Positions 57,589 through 64,000 of a stretch of 64,000 nt of DNA are shown here, in pieces. Below the pieces are notes generated by a model that was not told the origin of the DNA, did no database searches, and worked only from the letters and a program-made list of their open reading frames with translations. The stretch lies in contig NZ_JAVIFT010000002.1 in the NCBI RefSeq assembly GCF_031157355.1, forward strand, positions 248,001-312,000, read 5' to 3'. Each line of letters opens with the position of its first letter. Position 1 is the stretch's first letter. The position numbers were made by a program, and so were the translations under genes. The stretch comes from Hyphomicrobium sp. LHD-15. GTDB taxonomy: Bacteria > Pseudomonadota > Alphaproteobacteria > Rhizobiales > Hyphomicrobiaceae.

Positions 57589-58122
57589 TCAGCGCGGGGC
57601 GGCGGAGGCCAGGATCGGTCCGAAAATGCGCAACACCTCGAGATAGACGTCGCGCTTGAACGGTACGATGGAGGCAGGCAGTTGCTCCGGGGGTGACCAA
57701 CGCCAGGCCACGAATTCGGGGTGCGGGCCTTCCGGCGAGTTGAGATCGATGTCGGAATCGGCACCTACGAAACGCACGGCGAACCATTTCTGCTTCTGGC
57801 CGCGATAGCGGCCGCCCCAGGCTACGCCGATCAGGTGGGGGGGCAGATCGTAGGTCAGCCAATCCGGCGTTTCTGCAATAATTTCAACGTCTTTTTCTTT
57901 GATCGAGGTTTCCTCGCGCAATTCACGCAGGGCAGCCTGGCGGGGATCCTCGTTCTTGTCGATGCCCCCTTGGGGCATTTGCCACCACGTGCCTGCTCCC
58001 TCGGCGTCGCCTGGCATGTCGGCGCGCTGGCCGACCCAGACGTGGCCAGCCTGGTTCAGCACCATGATGCCGACGCAGGGGCGGTAGCCCAGGCCAGCGG
58101 AGTCGGGGGCGGCAGTGCTCAT
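57589..58122 (-). CDS. rppH: RppH-type Nudix hydrolase, copy 2
   Basis: A 177-residue paralogue of the downstream gene, with the same [28 protein letters not shown] and WLTYDLP segments. Its Nudix box ends REETSI, so the last Gly of the consensus is Ser; the metal-binding glutamates remain. It follows ctpA by 139 bases, the usual rppH position in Hyphomicrobiales, so this copy is probably the canonical RppH. Confidence 0.88.
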   Translation of the reverse strand: MSTAAPDSAGLGYRPCVGIMVLNQAGHVWVGQRADMPGDAEGAGTWWQMPQGGIDKNEDPRQAALRELREETSIKEKDVEIIAETPDWLTYDLPPHLIGVAWGGRYRGQKQKWFAVRFVGADSDIDLNSPEGPHPEFVAWRWSPPEQLPASIVPFKRDVYLEVLRIFGPILASAAPR

Positions 58123-58261
58123 GGGGCGGCAAACTCGTGTTTTTGCGGATGGTTCGGCTTCAAAAGGATATGGGCGCTACTTGGCGCCCATATCTCGTGG
58201 TGTCGGTCATTTTGTCGCAGTCCTGTCCGGATGGTCCGGAAGGGCCGGGTTCGGAAACCCG

Positions 58262-59728
58262 TCAGTTCGGAACTGCGCTCTTTTCTGCCGGGTTTGCCGG
58301 GTTGGCCGGGGGCTGAGCCGGCTTGGCAACGGTTTCTCCAGTTGCCGTGCCGCGCAGGAAGCTCAGCGCGTACTGGAGCTGCGTGTCCTTCTCGGGCTCC
58401 TTGGGCACGTAGGCGGACGAACCGGATTCTTCCTTCGGCTCTTCCTTCGGTGTCTCGGTGCCCTCGGGAACGGCTGCCTTTTCCTTTTCAGCCTTTTCCT
58501 TCTCAGCCTTTTCTTTTTCTGCCTGCTCGGCCTTCAGAGCATCCTCGCCCTTGAGATGGCCGCGGAGGCTTGCTTCGCCGCGCGGCTTCTCGGCAGAGGC
58601 TTTGCTCTTCAGCTCTTCGGGAAGCTCCTGCTCGATCACAATGTCCGGATCGATGCCCTTGGCCTGGATCGACCGGTTCGACGGCGTGTAGTAGCGCGCC
58701 GTCGTTAGGCGGATCGCGCCGTTGGCGCCGAGCGGGATGATCGTCTGGACCGAGCCCTTGCCGAACGAGCGTGTGCCGATGATGGTCGCGCGCTTGTGGT
58801 CCTTGAGTGCGCCGGCGACGATTTCGGAAGCCGAAGCGGAGCCGCCGTTGATCAGCACGACGATGGGCTTGCCGTCGGCGGTGTCACCGGGGCGGGCCTG
58901 GGCGCGCTGCGTTTCCTCGTTGTTGCGGCCCTTGGTCAGCACGATGGCGCCACGCTCGAGGAAGTCGTCAGAGACAGCGATGGCCTGGTCGAGAAGACCG
59001 CCGGGGTTGTTGCGCAGATCGATGACGAAGCCGCGCAGCTTGGGGCCGATTTCCTTCTTCAAGGCATCCATCGACTTCACGAGGTTGGCGTGCGTCTGCT
59101 CGTTGAAGGTGGTCACCTTGATGTAAGCGATGTCGTTCTCGGCACGGGCCTTGACCGCGTTGATGCGGATGAAGTCGCGAACGATCTTCACATCGAACGG
59201 CTCTTCCTTGCCCTTGCGAACGACGGTGAGCGTGATCGGCGTGTTGACCGGACCGCGCATCTTCTCGACGGCCTGTTCAAGCGTGAGGCCGGAGATCTGA
59301 TCGTTGTCGAGGTGGGTGATGAGGTCGTTTGCCTGGATGCCGGCCTTGGACGCGGGCGTGTCGTCGATCGGCGAGACGACCTTGATGACGCCATTCTCCA
59401 TCGTGACCTCGATGCCGAGACCGCCGAACTCGCCGCGGGTCTGGACCTGCATGTCGCGATAGTTCTTCGGGCTCATGTACGAGGAGTGAGGATCGAGCGC
59501 CGCGAGCATGCCGTTGATCGCGGATTCGATCAGGACGGTGTCGTCAGGCTTCTCGACGTAATCCGATCTAACCCGCTCGAACACGTCGCCGAACAGATCG
59601 AGCTGCCGATAAAGCTCGGAGTTGGGGGAATTGGCGGAATAGGTTTGCGAGACGTTGAACACCGTCGTGGCGCCGGCGAGACCCGTCATCGTCAAAAACG
59701 TCCAGAACACGAGGTCGGTCTTGCGCAT
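58262..59728 (-). CDS. ctpA: C-terminal processing peptidase CtpA (S41)
   Basis: Periplasmic serine protease that trims protein C-termini. The 488-residue product has an N-terminal signal or anchor (about 4-25), PDZ domain (GGLGIEVTMENG, IQANDLITHLDNDQ), and the peptidase core with the SASASE serine motif and SFGKG lysine, 25 residues apart as in the family. The C-terminal tail has a tandem EKEKAEKEKA repeat (about 420-450). The start at 59728 overlaps the envC stop (TAATG). Confidence 0.94.
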   Translation of the reverse strand: MRKTDLVFWTFLTMTGLAGATTVFNVSQTYSANSPNSELYRQLDLFGDVFERVRSDYVEKPDDTVLIESAINGMLAALDPHSSYMSPKNYRDMQVQTRGEFGGLGIEVTMENGVIKVVSPIDDTPASKAGIQANDLITHLDNDQISGLTLEQAVEKMRGPVNTPITLTVVRKGKEEPFDVKIVRDFIRINAVKARAENDIAYIKVTTFNEQTHANLVKSMDALKKEIGPKLRGFVIDLRNNPGGLLDQAIAVSDDFLERGAIVLTKGRNNEETQRAQARPGDTADGKPIVVLINGGSASASEIVAGALKDHKRATIIGTRSFGKGSVQTIIPLGANGAIRLTTARYYTPSNRSIQAKGIDPDIVIEQELPEELKSKASAEKPRGEASLRGHLKGEDALKAEQAEKEKAEKEKAEKEKAAVPEGTETPKEEPKEESGSSAYVPKEPEKDTQLQYALSFLRGTATGETVAKPAQPPANPANPAEKSAVPN

Positions 59729-61290
59729 TATTCCTGTACCTTCTGGTTCGAGGCGACCCACCAAGGGGCCGAGTCTATCGGTTGCCCGTCCTTGCGGAAT
59801 TCAATGTAGAGCACCGGCGCGCTGGTTTGCGGGGCGGATTGAGCCATCCCCGTGCGTTCGGTAGCCAACTGTGCTGTGCGAGGCGCGCCACTCATGGTCC
59901 CGATCGGCTCCGCGGCCAATACGAACTGTCCTGGCCCAACGTCCATCTGCGACAGCCCAGCCACGAGAACATGATACCCGCCGCCGGCGTTTATGATCAA
60001 GAGTTGCCCGTAACTTCTGAATTCTCCAGCGTAGACAACCCATCCGTCGCAGGGTGAGGTGACGCGGGCGCTGAAGCGGGTTTCGATTACGAGGCCCTTC
60101 GACGTCCCTCCATATTTGGTTTTTTCGCCGTATGCCAAGGCCCTGCGACCACGGGCTGGCATCGGAAGCTTGCCTTTTGCCAGCTGGAACGGGATGGCCG
60201 GCGTGATCCGGTCCGGCTTGCCGGGCATCAGGGAGGTCGCGGCCGGAGCCAGCTCGACGATGGAAGGAGGCGTTGTCCGGGCGTTCGGAGGGGTAAGCAA
60301 AGCCACCTCCTCCGTCCTCTGCGGGGTGACGATCGGGGCCGCATCGACGGCTGTGTCGCGCGCCAGAGTGCGGGCGGCGGGGATGGGCGGTTCGTCCGCT
60401 GAGGGCGGCGACGCTTCGGCCGGCGGCAGCATGGCCACGGTTTCCTGACCGCCGTTCGGCTGGGGCTGCGGTTCGGGTGCGGCCGGAGTAGGAGGCGTCG
60501 CGACCTGCTGGCTCAGCTTGGCGATCAGCTCGCTCAAGTCGGTTACGCTTTTCGAGATCTCGGCGGTGGCTTGCCGGACCTGCCGCAGCTCGGTCTGACG
60601 CTCGGTGAGCGACTGCTTCTTGGTTTCGAGCAGGCTCGCGAGGCGAGTCTGCGTGGTGTTCAGCCGATCCCGCTCGGCGCGCAGGTTGTCGCCTTCCCGG
60701 CGAATGCTGGTCATGATCGCCACCAGCTCATTGAGCTTGGTGGTGAGCTGGGCGGCCTCCTGCTTGAGGCCAGGAAAAGCAACGCCGAGCAGCATGGCGC
60801 TACGCACCATTTCGAGGGCGTCCTCGCGACGGGTGATGATGACGGGCGGCGGGTTGCGGCCCATGCGCTGGAGCGCGGCCAGGATGCCCGACATCTTGCC
60901 GTGCTCCTTGGCGAGCGATGCGCGGATTTCCTTTTCCTGCTTCTCGAAACCGGTGAGGCGGTTTTCGATGGCGGTCATCTGCTCTTCGCTTTTTTGCACG
61001 AGCGCGGCCGTTTCGACGAGGCGCGCGTTGATCTCGCGGCTGTCGACGCCGAGGGTGGTGAGATCTTTCTGGATTTCGCGGTCGCGGGCTTCCTTGGCTT
61101 CGAGCTCGTTACGCTGAAGCTCCAGCTTCTTGGCGGCGTCGTCGGCGTTTTTGGGGGTCGTGGCACCGGGCGATTGGGCCAGAGCAACAGGCAGCGCAGG
61201 TCCGGATGCCGTTGCGGCAAGCGTCAACGCCGCCGCCAGGAGGCGCGCGCGCTGTTGGTTCCGAGAGGTCGTTGTTCTGGTTCGGCTCAC
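59728..61290 (-). CDS. envC: EnvC-like murein hydrolase activator
   Basis: Periplasmic activator of amidases at the division site. The 520-residue product has a signal peptide (about 16-38), two coiled-coil regions (about 47-130 and 175-265), a Pro/Ala/Glu-rich linker and a C-terminal LytM (M23) fold (about 390-510). Expected zinc ligands are missing: the usual HxGxD is GTSKGLVIE here, and HxH is GYHVLV, which fits a degenerate activator rather than an enzyme. Overlaps ctpA. Confidence 0.9.
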   Translation of the reverse strand: MSRTRTTTSRNQQRARLLAAALTLAATASGPALPVALAQSPGATTPKNADDAAKKLELQRNELEAKEARDREIQKDLTTLGVDSREINARLVETAALVQKSEEQMTAIENRLTGFEKQEKEIRASLAKEHGKMSGILAALQRMGRNPPPVIITRREDALEMVRSAMLLGVAFPGLKQEAAQLTTKLNELVAIMTSIRREGDNLRAERDRLNTTQTRLASLLETKKQSLTERQTELRQVRQATAEISKSVTDLSELIAKLSQQVATPPTPAAPEPQPQPNGGQETVAMLPPAEASPPSADEPPIPAARTLARDTAVDAAPIVTPQRTEEVALLTPPNARTTPPSIVELAPAATSLMPGKPDRITPAIPFQLAKGKLPMPARGRRALAYGEKTKYGGTSKGLVIETRFSARVTSPCDGWVVYAGEFRSYGQLLIINAGGGYHVLVAGLSQMDVGPGQFVLAAEPIGTMSGAPRTAQLATERTGMAQSAPQTSAPVLYIEFRKDGQPIDSAPWWVASNQKVQE

Positions 61291-61704
61291 ACCCTAGCCC
61301 ATCTGGCCCGACTGTTGTGACCACTGCCGGACGCCGCACCACCGACCCGGGTCTGCACACATCCCAATTTATCCTTCGTTCGACAGAGCCTCGGCTCCAC
61401 GATCCCTTCTGCGTTCCGGCATCTCCGAGAGGAGTGGGAGGCCCGATCCCCGACGCGTCCGTCCGTCTTTAGCAAATCGCTCTTTAGACTACGTTCGCGT
61501 CGGCTCCAAACGCTCTCCAAACGCTTCGGCGCGTTCATCCCCGCTTCCGCCGATGTCGCGATATTCGTTCACCGTGTACCACGCCTTCTGAAGTGGTTAG
61601 AATTAGGGCACGGTGGTTACTAAAGAGCGTCGGGACTGGTATTTGGGCCGGCCAAGTCTTACGATAATGTAACAAGACTCCCCCGGTTTCGAGGCACGCG
61701 GCTT
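61291..61704. other. Intergenic region envC-HIG1
   Basis: About 410 bases with no gene. Divergent promoters for envC and the HIG1 gene are expected; a candidate -10 inside an inverted repeat is at 61656-61678. Nothing else stands out. Confidence 0.5.
61656..61678 (+). promoter_or_regulatory. Inverted repeat around a possible -10
   Basis: GTCTTAC GATAAT GTAACAAGAC; the arms pair except for two extra bases, and GATAAT resembles a -10 about 37 bases before the HIG1 start codon. No clear -35. Confidence 0.35.
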
Positions 61705-61899
61705 ATGCAATCTTTGATGTATTATCTGTCGACCGCGGCGGTGTTTGCGGTCCTTGCCGTGCTCCTGATGGGACTTTGGGTGATGACACGCGGCGAGAGC
61801 CCCAATCTCAGCCAGAAGCTCATGCGGTGGCGCGTGGGCCTGCAGTTTGCGGCCGTCGTGATGATCGTCGCCTATGTCCTCGTTCGCCAGCACATGTGA
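61705..61899 (+). CDS. HIG1-domain twin-transmembrane protein
   Basis: A 64-residue protein with two membrane segments (about 7-28 and 45-62) and the HIG1 signature SQKLMRWRVGLQFAAV between them. Mitochondrial HIG1 proteins bind and tune cytochrome oxidase; the bacterial role is inferred. Its place before the adenosyltransferase, rhomboid and etfB genes is the common alphaproteobacterial order. Confidence 0.85.
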   Translation: MQSLMYYLSTAAVFAVLAVLLMGLWVMTRGESPNLSQKLMRWRVGLQFAAVVMIVAYVLVRQHM

Positions 61900-62034
61900 G
61901 CGGGGACGGCCAAGCCGGGTTCTCCATCGAGACGCTGGTCTCAATCACGACTTTTTTGCACGGTCCCGCCATGACCAGTTTCCACTTTTCCGGAAGCACT
62001 CTAGTGTGGCGCCGGGCGAGGGATTTACTGCGCA

Positions 62035-62613
62035 ATGGTCAAACTCAATAAGATCTATACGAAAACCGGCGATGCCGGCACGACGGGGCTGGGCACCGGC
62101 GAGCGCGTGCGCAAAGACGCGCTGCGTATCGCAGCTTACGGAACGGTGGACGAAACGAACGCCACCATCGGCGTGGTGCGCATTCACCTGGCCGGGCATC
62201 AGGGCCTCGACGCCAAGCTCGGCCGCATACAGAACGATCTCTTCGATCTCGGAGCTGATCTCTGTGTTCCCGACCGCGGCAAGAAGCCCGACTGGGAGGT
62301 GCTGCGCGTCTCGGACGATCAGGTGACGCGCCTCGAAGCCGAGATCGACGAAATGAATTCCGAGCTCAAGCCGCTGAAATCTTTCGTTCTTCCGGGCGGA
62401 TCGCCGGCATCTGCGGCGCTTCACGTGGCGCGCACGGTGAGCAGAAGGGCGGAACGGGAGATGGTGGCGCTCGCGGCGCTTCCAGACGAGCCGGTCAGCG
62501 CAGCAGCGCTCAAGTATATCAATAGATTATCTGACTTTCTGTTCGTCGCCGGGCGCTACGTCAATGATCGTGGCCGCAGCGATGTTCTTTGGGTTCCGGG
62601 GCAGAACCGCTGA
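62035..62613 (+). CDS. pduO: Cob(I)yrinic acid a,c-diamide / cobalamin adenosyltransferase (PduO type)
   Basis: Makes adenosylcobalamin from cob(I)alamin and ATP. The 192-residue product has the PduO signature: KIYTKTGDAGTTGLGTG (ATP site), YGTVDETNATIG, FVLPGGSPASAALHVARTVSRRAER with the conserved Arg/Glu pair, YINRLSDFLFV. No cobalamin riboswitch was seen upstream. Confidence 0.93.
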   Translation: MVKLNKIYTKTGDAGTTGLGTGERVRKDALRIAAYGTVDETNATIGVVRIHLAGHQGLDAKLGRIQNDLFDLGADLCVPDRGKKPDWEVLRVSDDQVTRLEAEIDEMNSELKPLKSFVLPGGSPASAALHVARTVSRRAEREMVALAALPDEPVSAAALKYINRLSDFLFVAGRYVNDRGRSDVLWVPGQNR

Positions 62614-62657
62614 TTTCTTCCATTTTACTCTGTCGGATCGAAGCGAAGGACTGAACG

Positions 62658-63359
62658 ATGTTTGTTCCGCTGCATGATGAGAACAGCCTGAAGTCGATCC
62701 GGTTCCAGTATGTTACGTTAACTCTGATCCTGATCAACATCGTCGTCTATCTGTTCGAGGTGTCTCGCCTCGAGGATGTGGCGATTGCAGGATTTGCCAT
62801 CATTCCGAGAGAGTTGTTCGACACCAGCCTGCTGCCGATCCCGACCGAGACGGTGGGCCCCGCGGTTCCCGAGCGGCTGACACTCCTGACCTACATGTTC
62901 TTCCACGGCGACCTCCTTCATCTTGCCGGTAACATGCTGTTTCTCTGGGTGTTCGGCGACAATGTCGAAGACGCCATGGGGCATCTCAAGTTCCTGCTTT
63001 TCTACCTTGCCTGCGGCGTTGCCGGTGGGCTGATGCATGCGTGGATCGAACCTTCCTCGGAAAGCCCGCTGATCGGCGCCAGCGGCGCGGTGGCAGGTGT
63101 CATCGCGGCCTATCTCATGTTGCACCCAAGGGTGCGCGTCTGGGTGCTGGCGCTCAAGGCGATCCCGCTCCGGATCTCGGCGGCCTTCGCGCTGGGGCTA
63201 TGGATCCTCATCCAGATCGCCATGGTGCTGCTGCCGCAGGTCGGCCCCGTGGCTTGGTGGGCCCATATCGGCGGATTGATCGCGGGGGCGGTCCTGGTGG
63301 TGATCCTGCGTCGCCCGGGGGTACCCCTGTTCGACAAGGGGCTCGGCTACGTACGCTGA
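62658..63359 (+). CDS. Rhomboid-family intramembrane serine protease
   Basis: A 233-residue membrane protein with six or seven segments. The catalytic pair is S142 in GASGAVAG and H203 in WWAHIGGLIAG; the L1 loop has WVFG and HGDLLHLAGN. Natural substrate is unknown. It follows the adenosyltransferase by 44 bases. Confidence 0.92.
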   Translation: MFVPLHDENSLKSIRFQYVTLTLILINIVVYLFEVSRLEDVAIAGFAIIPRELFDTSLLPIPTETVGPAVPERLTLLTYMFFHGDLLHLAGNMLFLWVFGDNVEDAMGHLKFLLFYLACGVAGGLMHAWIEPSSESPLIGASGAVAGVIAAYLMLHPRVRVWVLALKAIPLRISAAFALGLWILIQIAMVLLPQVGPVAWWAHIGGLIAGAVLVVILRRPGVPLFDKGLGYVR

Positions 63360-63372
63360 GAGGTGTTCAACG

Positions 63373-63408
63373 GGGCCGACAGGGCGTTAGAACTCTCTCT
63401 GTTGGCCG
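63373..63408 (+). terminator. Possible terminator after the rhomboid gene
   Basis: GGCCGACAG / CTGTTGGCC stem (one G-U pair). No T run follows, so termination is uncertain. Confidence 0.35.
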
Positions 63409-63410
63409 CA

Positions 63411-63439
63411 TTGACTTGCATTGAGACGGCTCGTAACTT
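63411..63439 (+). promoter_or_regulatory. Candidate promoter for etfB
   Basis: TTGACT, a 17-base spacer and TAACTT, with an AT-rich stretch further on. About 200 bases before etfB. Confidence 0.3.
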
Positions 63440-63598
63440 TGCCTCTCGCACTTGCGAAGGGCTCGGAAAATCGCAGGTCACTCGGTGTGAGCCATGGGTT
63501 GGGCTCTGGTGACATCAAAGGGAGACGGGCGGCCTCGTTCGACGGCAGCATCATCCTTCTGCGGACAGAAATCGGTAACTAAAAAAACCAGGAAAGCA

Positions 63599-63643
63599 AT
63601 GATCAAAACAAGGCAGTGCGCCGGGGAGCGCCGCGCATCATGA
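63599..63643 (+). CDS. Possible 14-aa leader ORF overlapping etfB
   Basis: ATG at 63599 with AGGAAA five bases upstream encodes [14 protein letters not shown] and ends at a TGA that overlaps the etfB start (ATGA). The arrangement fits translational coupling. Coding is not proven; the short length allows chance. Confidence 0.35.
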   Translation: MIKTRQCAGERRAS

Positions 63644-64000
63644 AGATACTCGTCGCGGTGAAGCGAGTTGTCGATTACGCAGTCAAGATCCGCGTTAAAG
63701 CGGATGGATCAGGGATCGAGCTGGCCAACGTAAAAATGTCGATGAACCCGTTCGACGAGATTGCCGTCGAAGAAGCGGTTCGCATCAAGGAAAAAGACCC
63801 GTCGACCGAAGTCGTCGTGGTTTCGATCGGAACGACGAAATCCCAAGAGACGTTGCGCACGGCGCTCGCGATCGGCGCGGATCGCGCGATCCTCATCGAA
63901 ACGGCGGACGATACGCCGGTCGAGCCGCTCGCCGTCGCCAAGCTCCTGAAGGCCGTCGCAGAGCAAGAGAAGCCGGATCTCGTCGTTCTCGGCAAGCAGG
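63640..64000 (+). CDS. etfB: Electron transfer flavoprotein beta subunit (partial)
   Basis: N-terminal 120 residues of EtfB, cut by the window end. [20 protein letters not shown] and [16 protein letters not shown] are the family signature, and [12 protein letters not shown] follows. With EtfA it passes electrons from acyl-CoA and other dehydrogenases to the quinone pool. Confidence 0.95.
   Translation, partial: MKILVAVKRVVDYAVKIRVKADGSGIELANVKMSMNPFDEIAVEEAVRIKEKDPSTEVVVVSIGTTKSQETLRTALAIGADRAILIETADDTPVEPLAVAKLLKAVAEQEKPDLVVLGKQ

Noticed and set aside
61900-62034. Cobalamin riboswitch upstream of the adenosyltransferase
   Set aside because: The gap is only 135 bases and no B12-box sequence is visible.

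Overview
The window reads as a GC-rich, gene-dense chromosomal segment of an alphaproteobacterium, most likely of the order Hyphomicrobiales (Rhizobiales). The inference rests on gene content and order: the argH-lptM-lysA-TIGR02302 run, the zapE-mdh-sucCDAB-lpd block, a BA14K-type secreted protein, an F1-only atpHAGDC cluster without F0 genes, the envC-ctpA-rppH run, and the HIG1-cobalamin adenosyltransferase-rhomboid-etfB run. A Hyphomicrobium-like host is a guess. I see no rRNA, tRNA, CRISPR array, phage or insertion sequence.

Layout. 1-8.7 kb: amino-acid biosynthesis (dapD, argH, lysA) with a periplasmic thioredoxin (tlpA), a tiny LptM-like lipoprotein and a very long Gln/Gly-rich membrane protein. 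8.8-18.7 kb: minus-strand envelope genes, namely an outer-membrane barrel (perhaps lipid A oxidase), a secreted PHB depolymerase-like esterase, PBP1C and its alpha-2-macroglobulin partner. 19-22.2 kb: an uncharacterised two-gene module (820-aa membrane protein and 194-aa protein). 22.6-29.1 kb: the phosphate operon pstS-pstC-pstA-pstB-phoU-phoB with a candidate Pho box. 29.4-32.1 kb: an orphan sdhB, a VOC protein, a 52-aa histone H1-like protein and a GNAT acetyltransferase. 32.5-43.3 kb: zapE and the TCA-cycle cluster mdh-sucC-sucD-sucA-sucB-lpd. 43.3-48.4 kb: xerC, an HU protein with an H1-like tail, a transaldolase-family gene and priA. 48.6-49.7 kb: two small secreted proteins. 50-56 kb: the F1 ATP synthase operon, carrying an ohr-like gene between atpG and atpD and a small CPFCG-ribbon gene between atpD and atpC. 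56.1-61.3 kb: an NTF2-like protein, two tandem rppH-type Nudix genes, ctpA and envC. 61.7-64 kb: HIG1 protein, PduO-type adenosyltransferase, rhomboid protease and the 5' part of etfB, cut by the window end.

How the genes work together. The central theme is respiration and energy: 2-oxoglutarate dehydrogenase, succinyl-CoA synthetase, malate dehydrogenase, the iron-sulphur subunit of complex II, F1-ATPase, an electron-transfer flavoprotein subunit and a HIG1 protein. A second theme is the envelope (PBP1C/A2M, EnvC, CtpA, LptM, outer-membrane barrel). Most genes are conventional. The parts worth a second look are the unknown two-gene module at 19-22 kb, the pair of H1-like basic proteins with palindromic leaders, the foreign genes inside the atp operon, and two families of intergenic palindromes that keep their pairing while their stem sequence changes.
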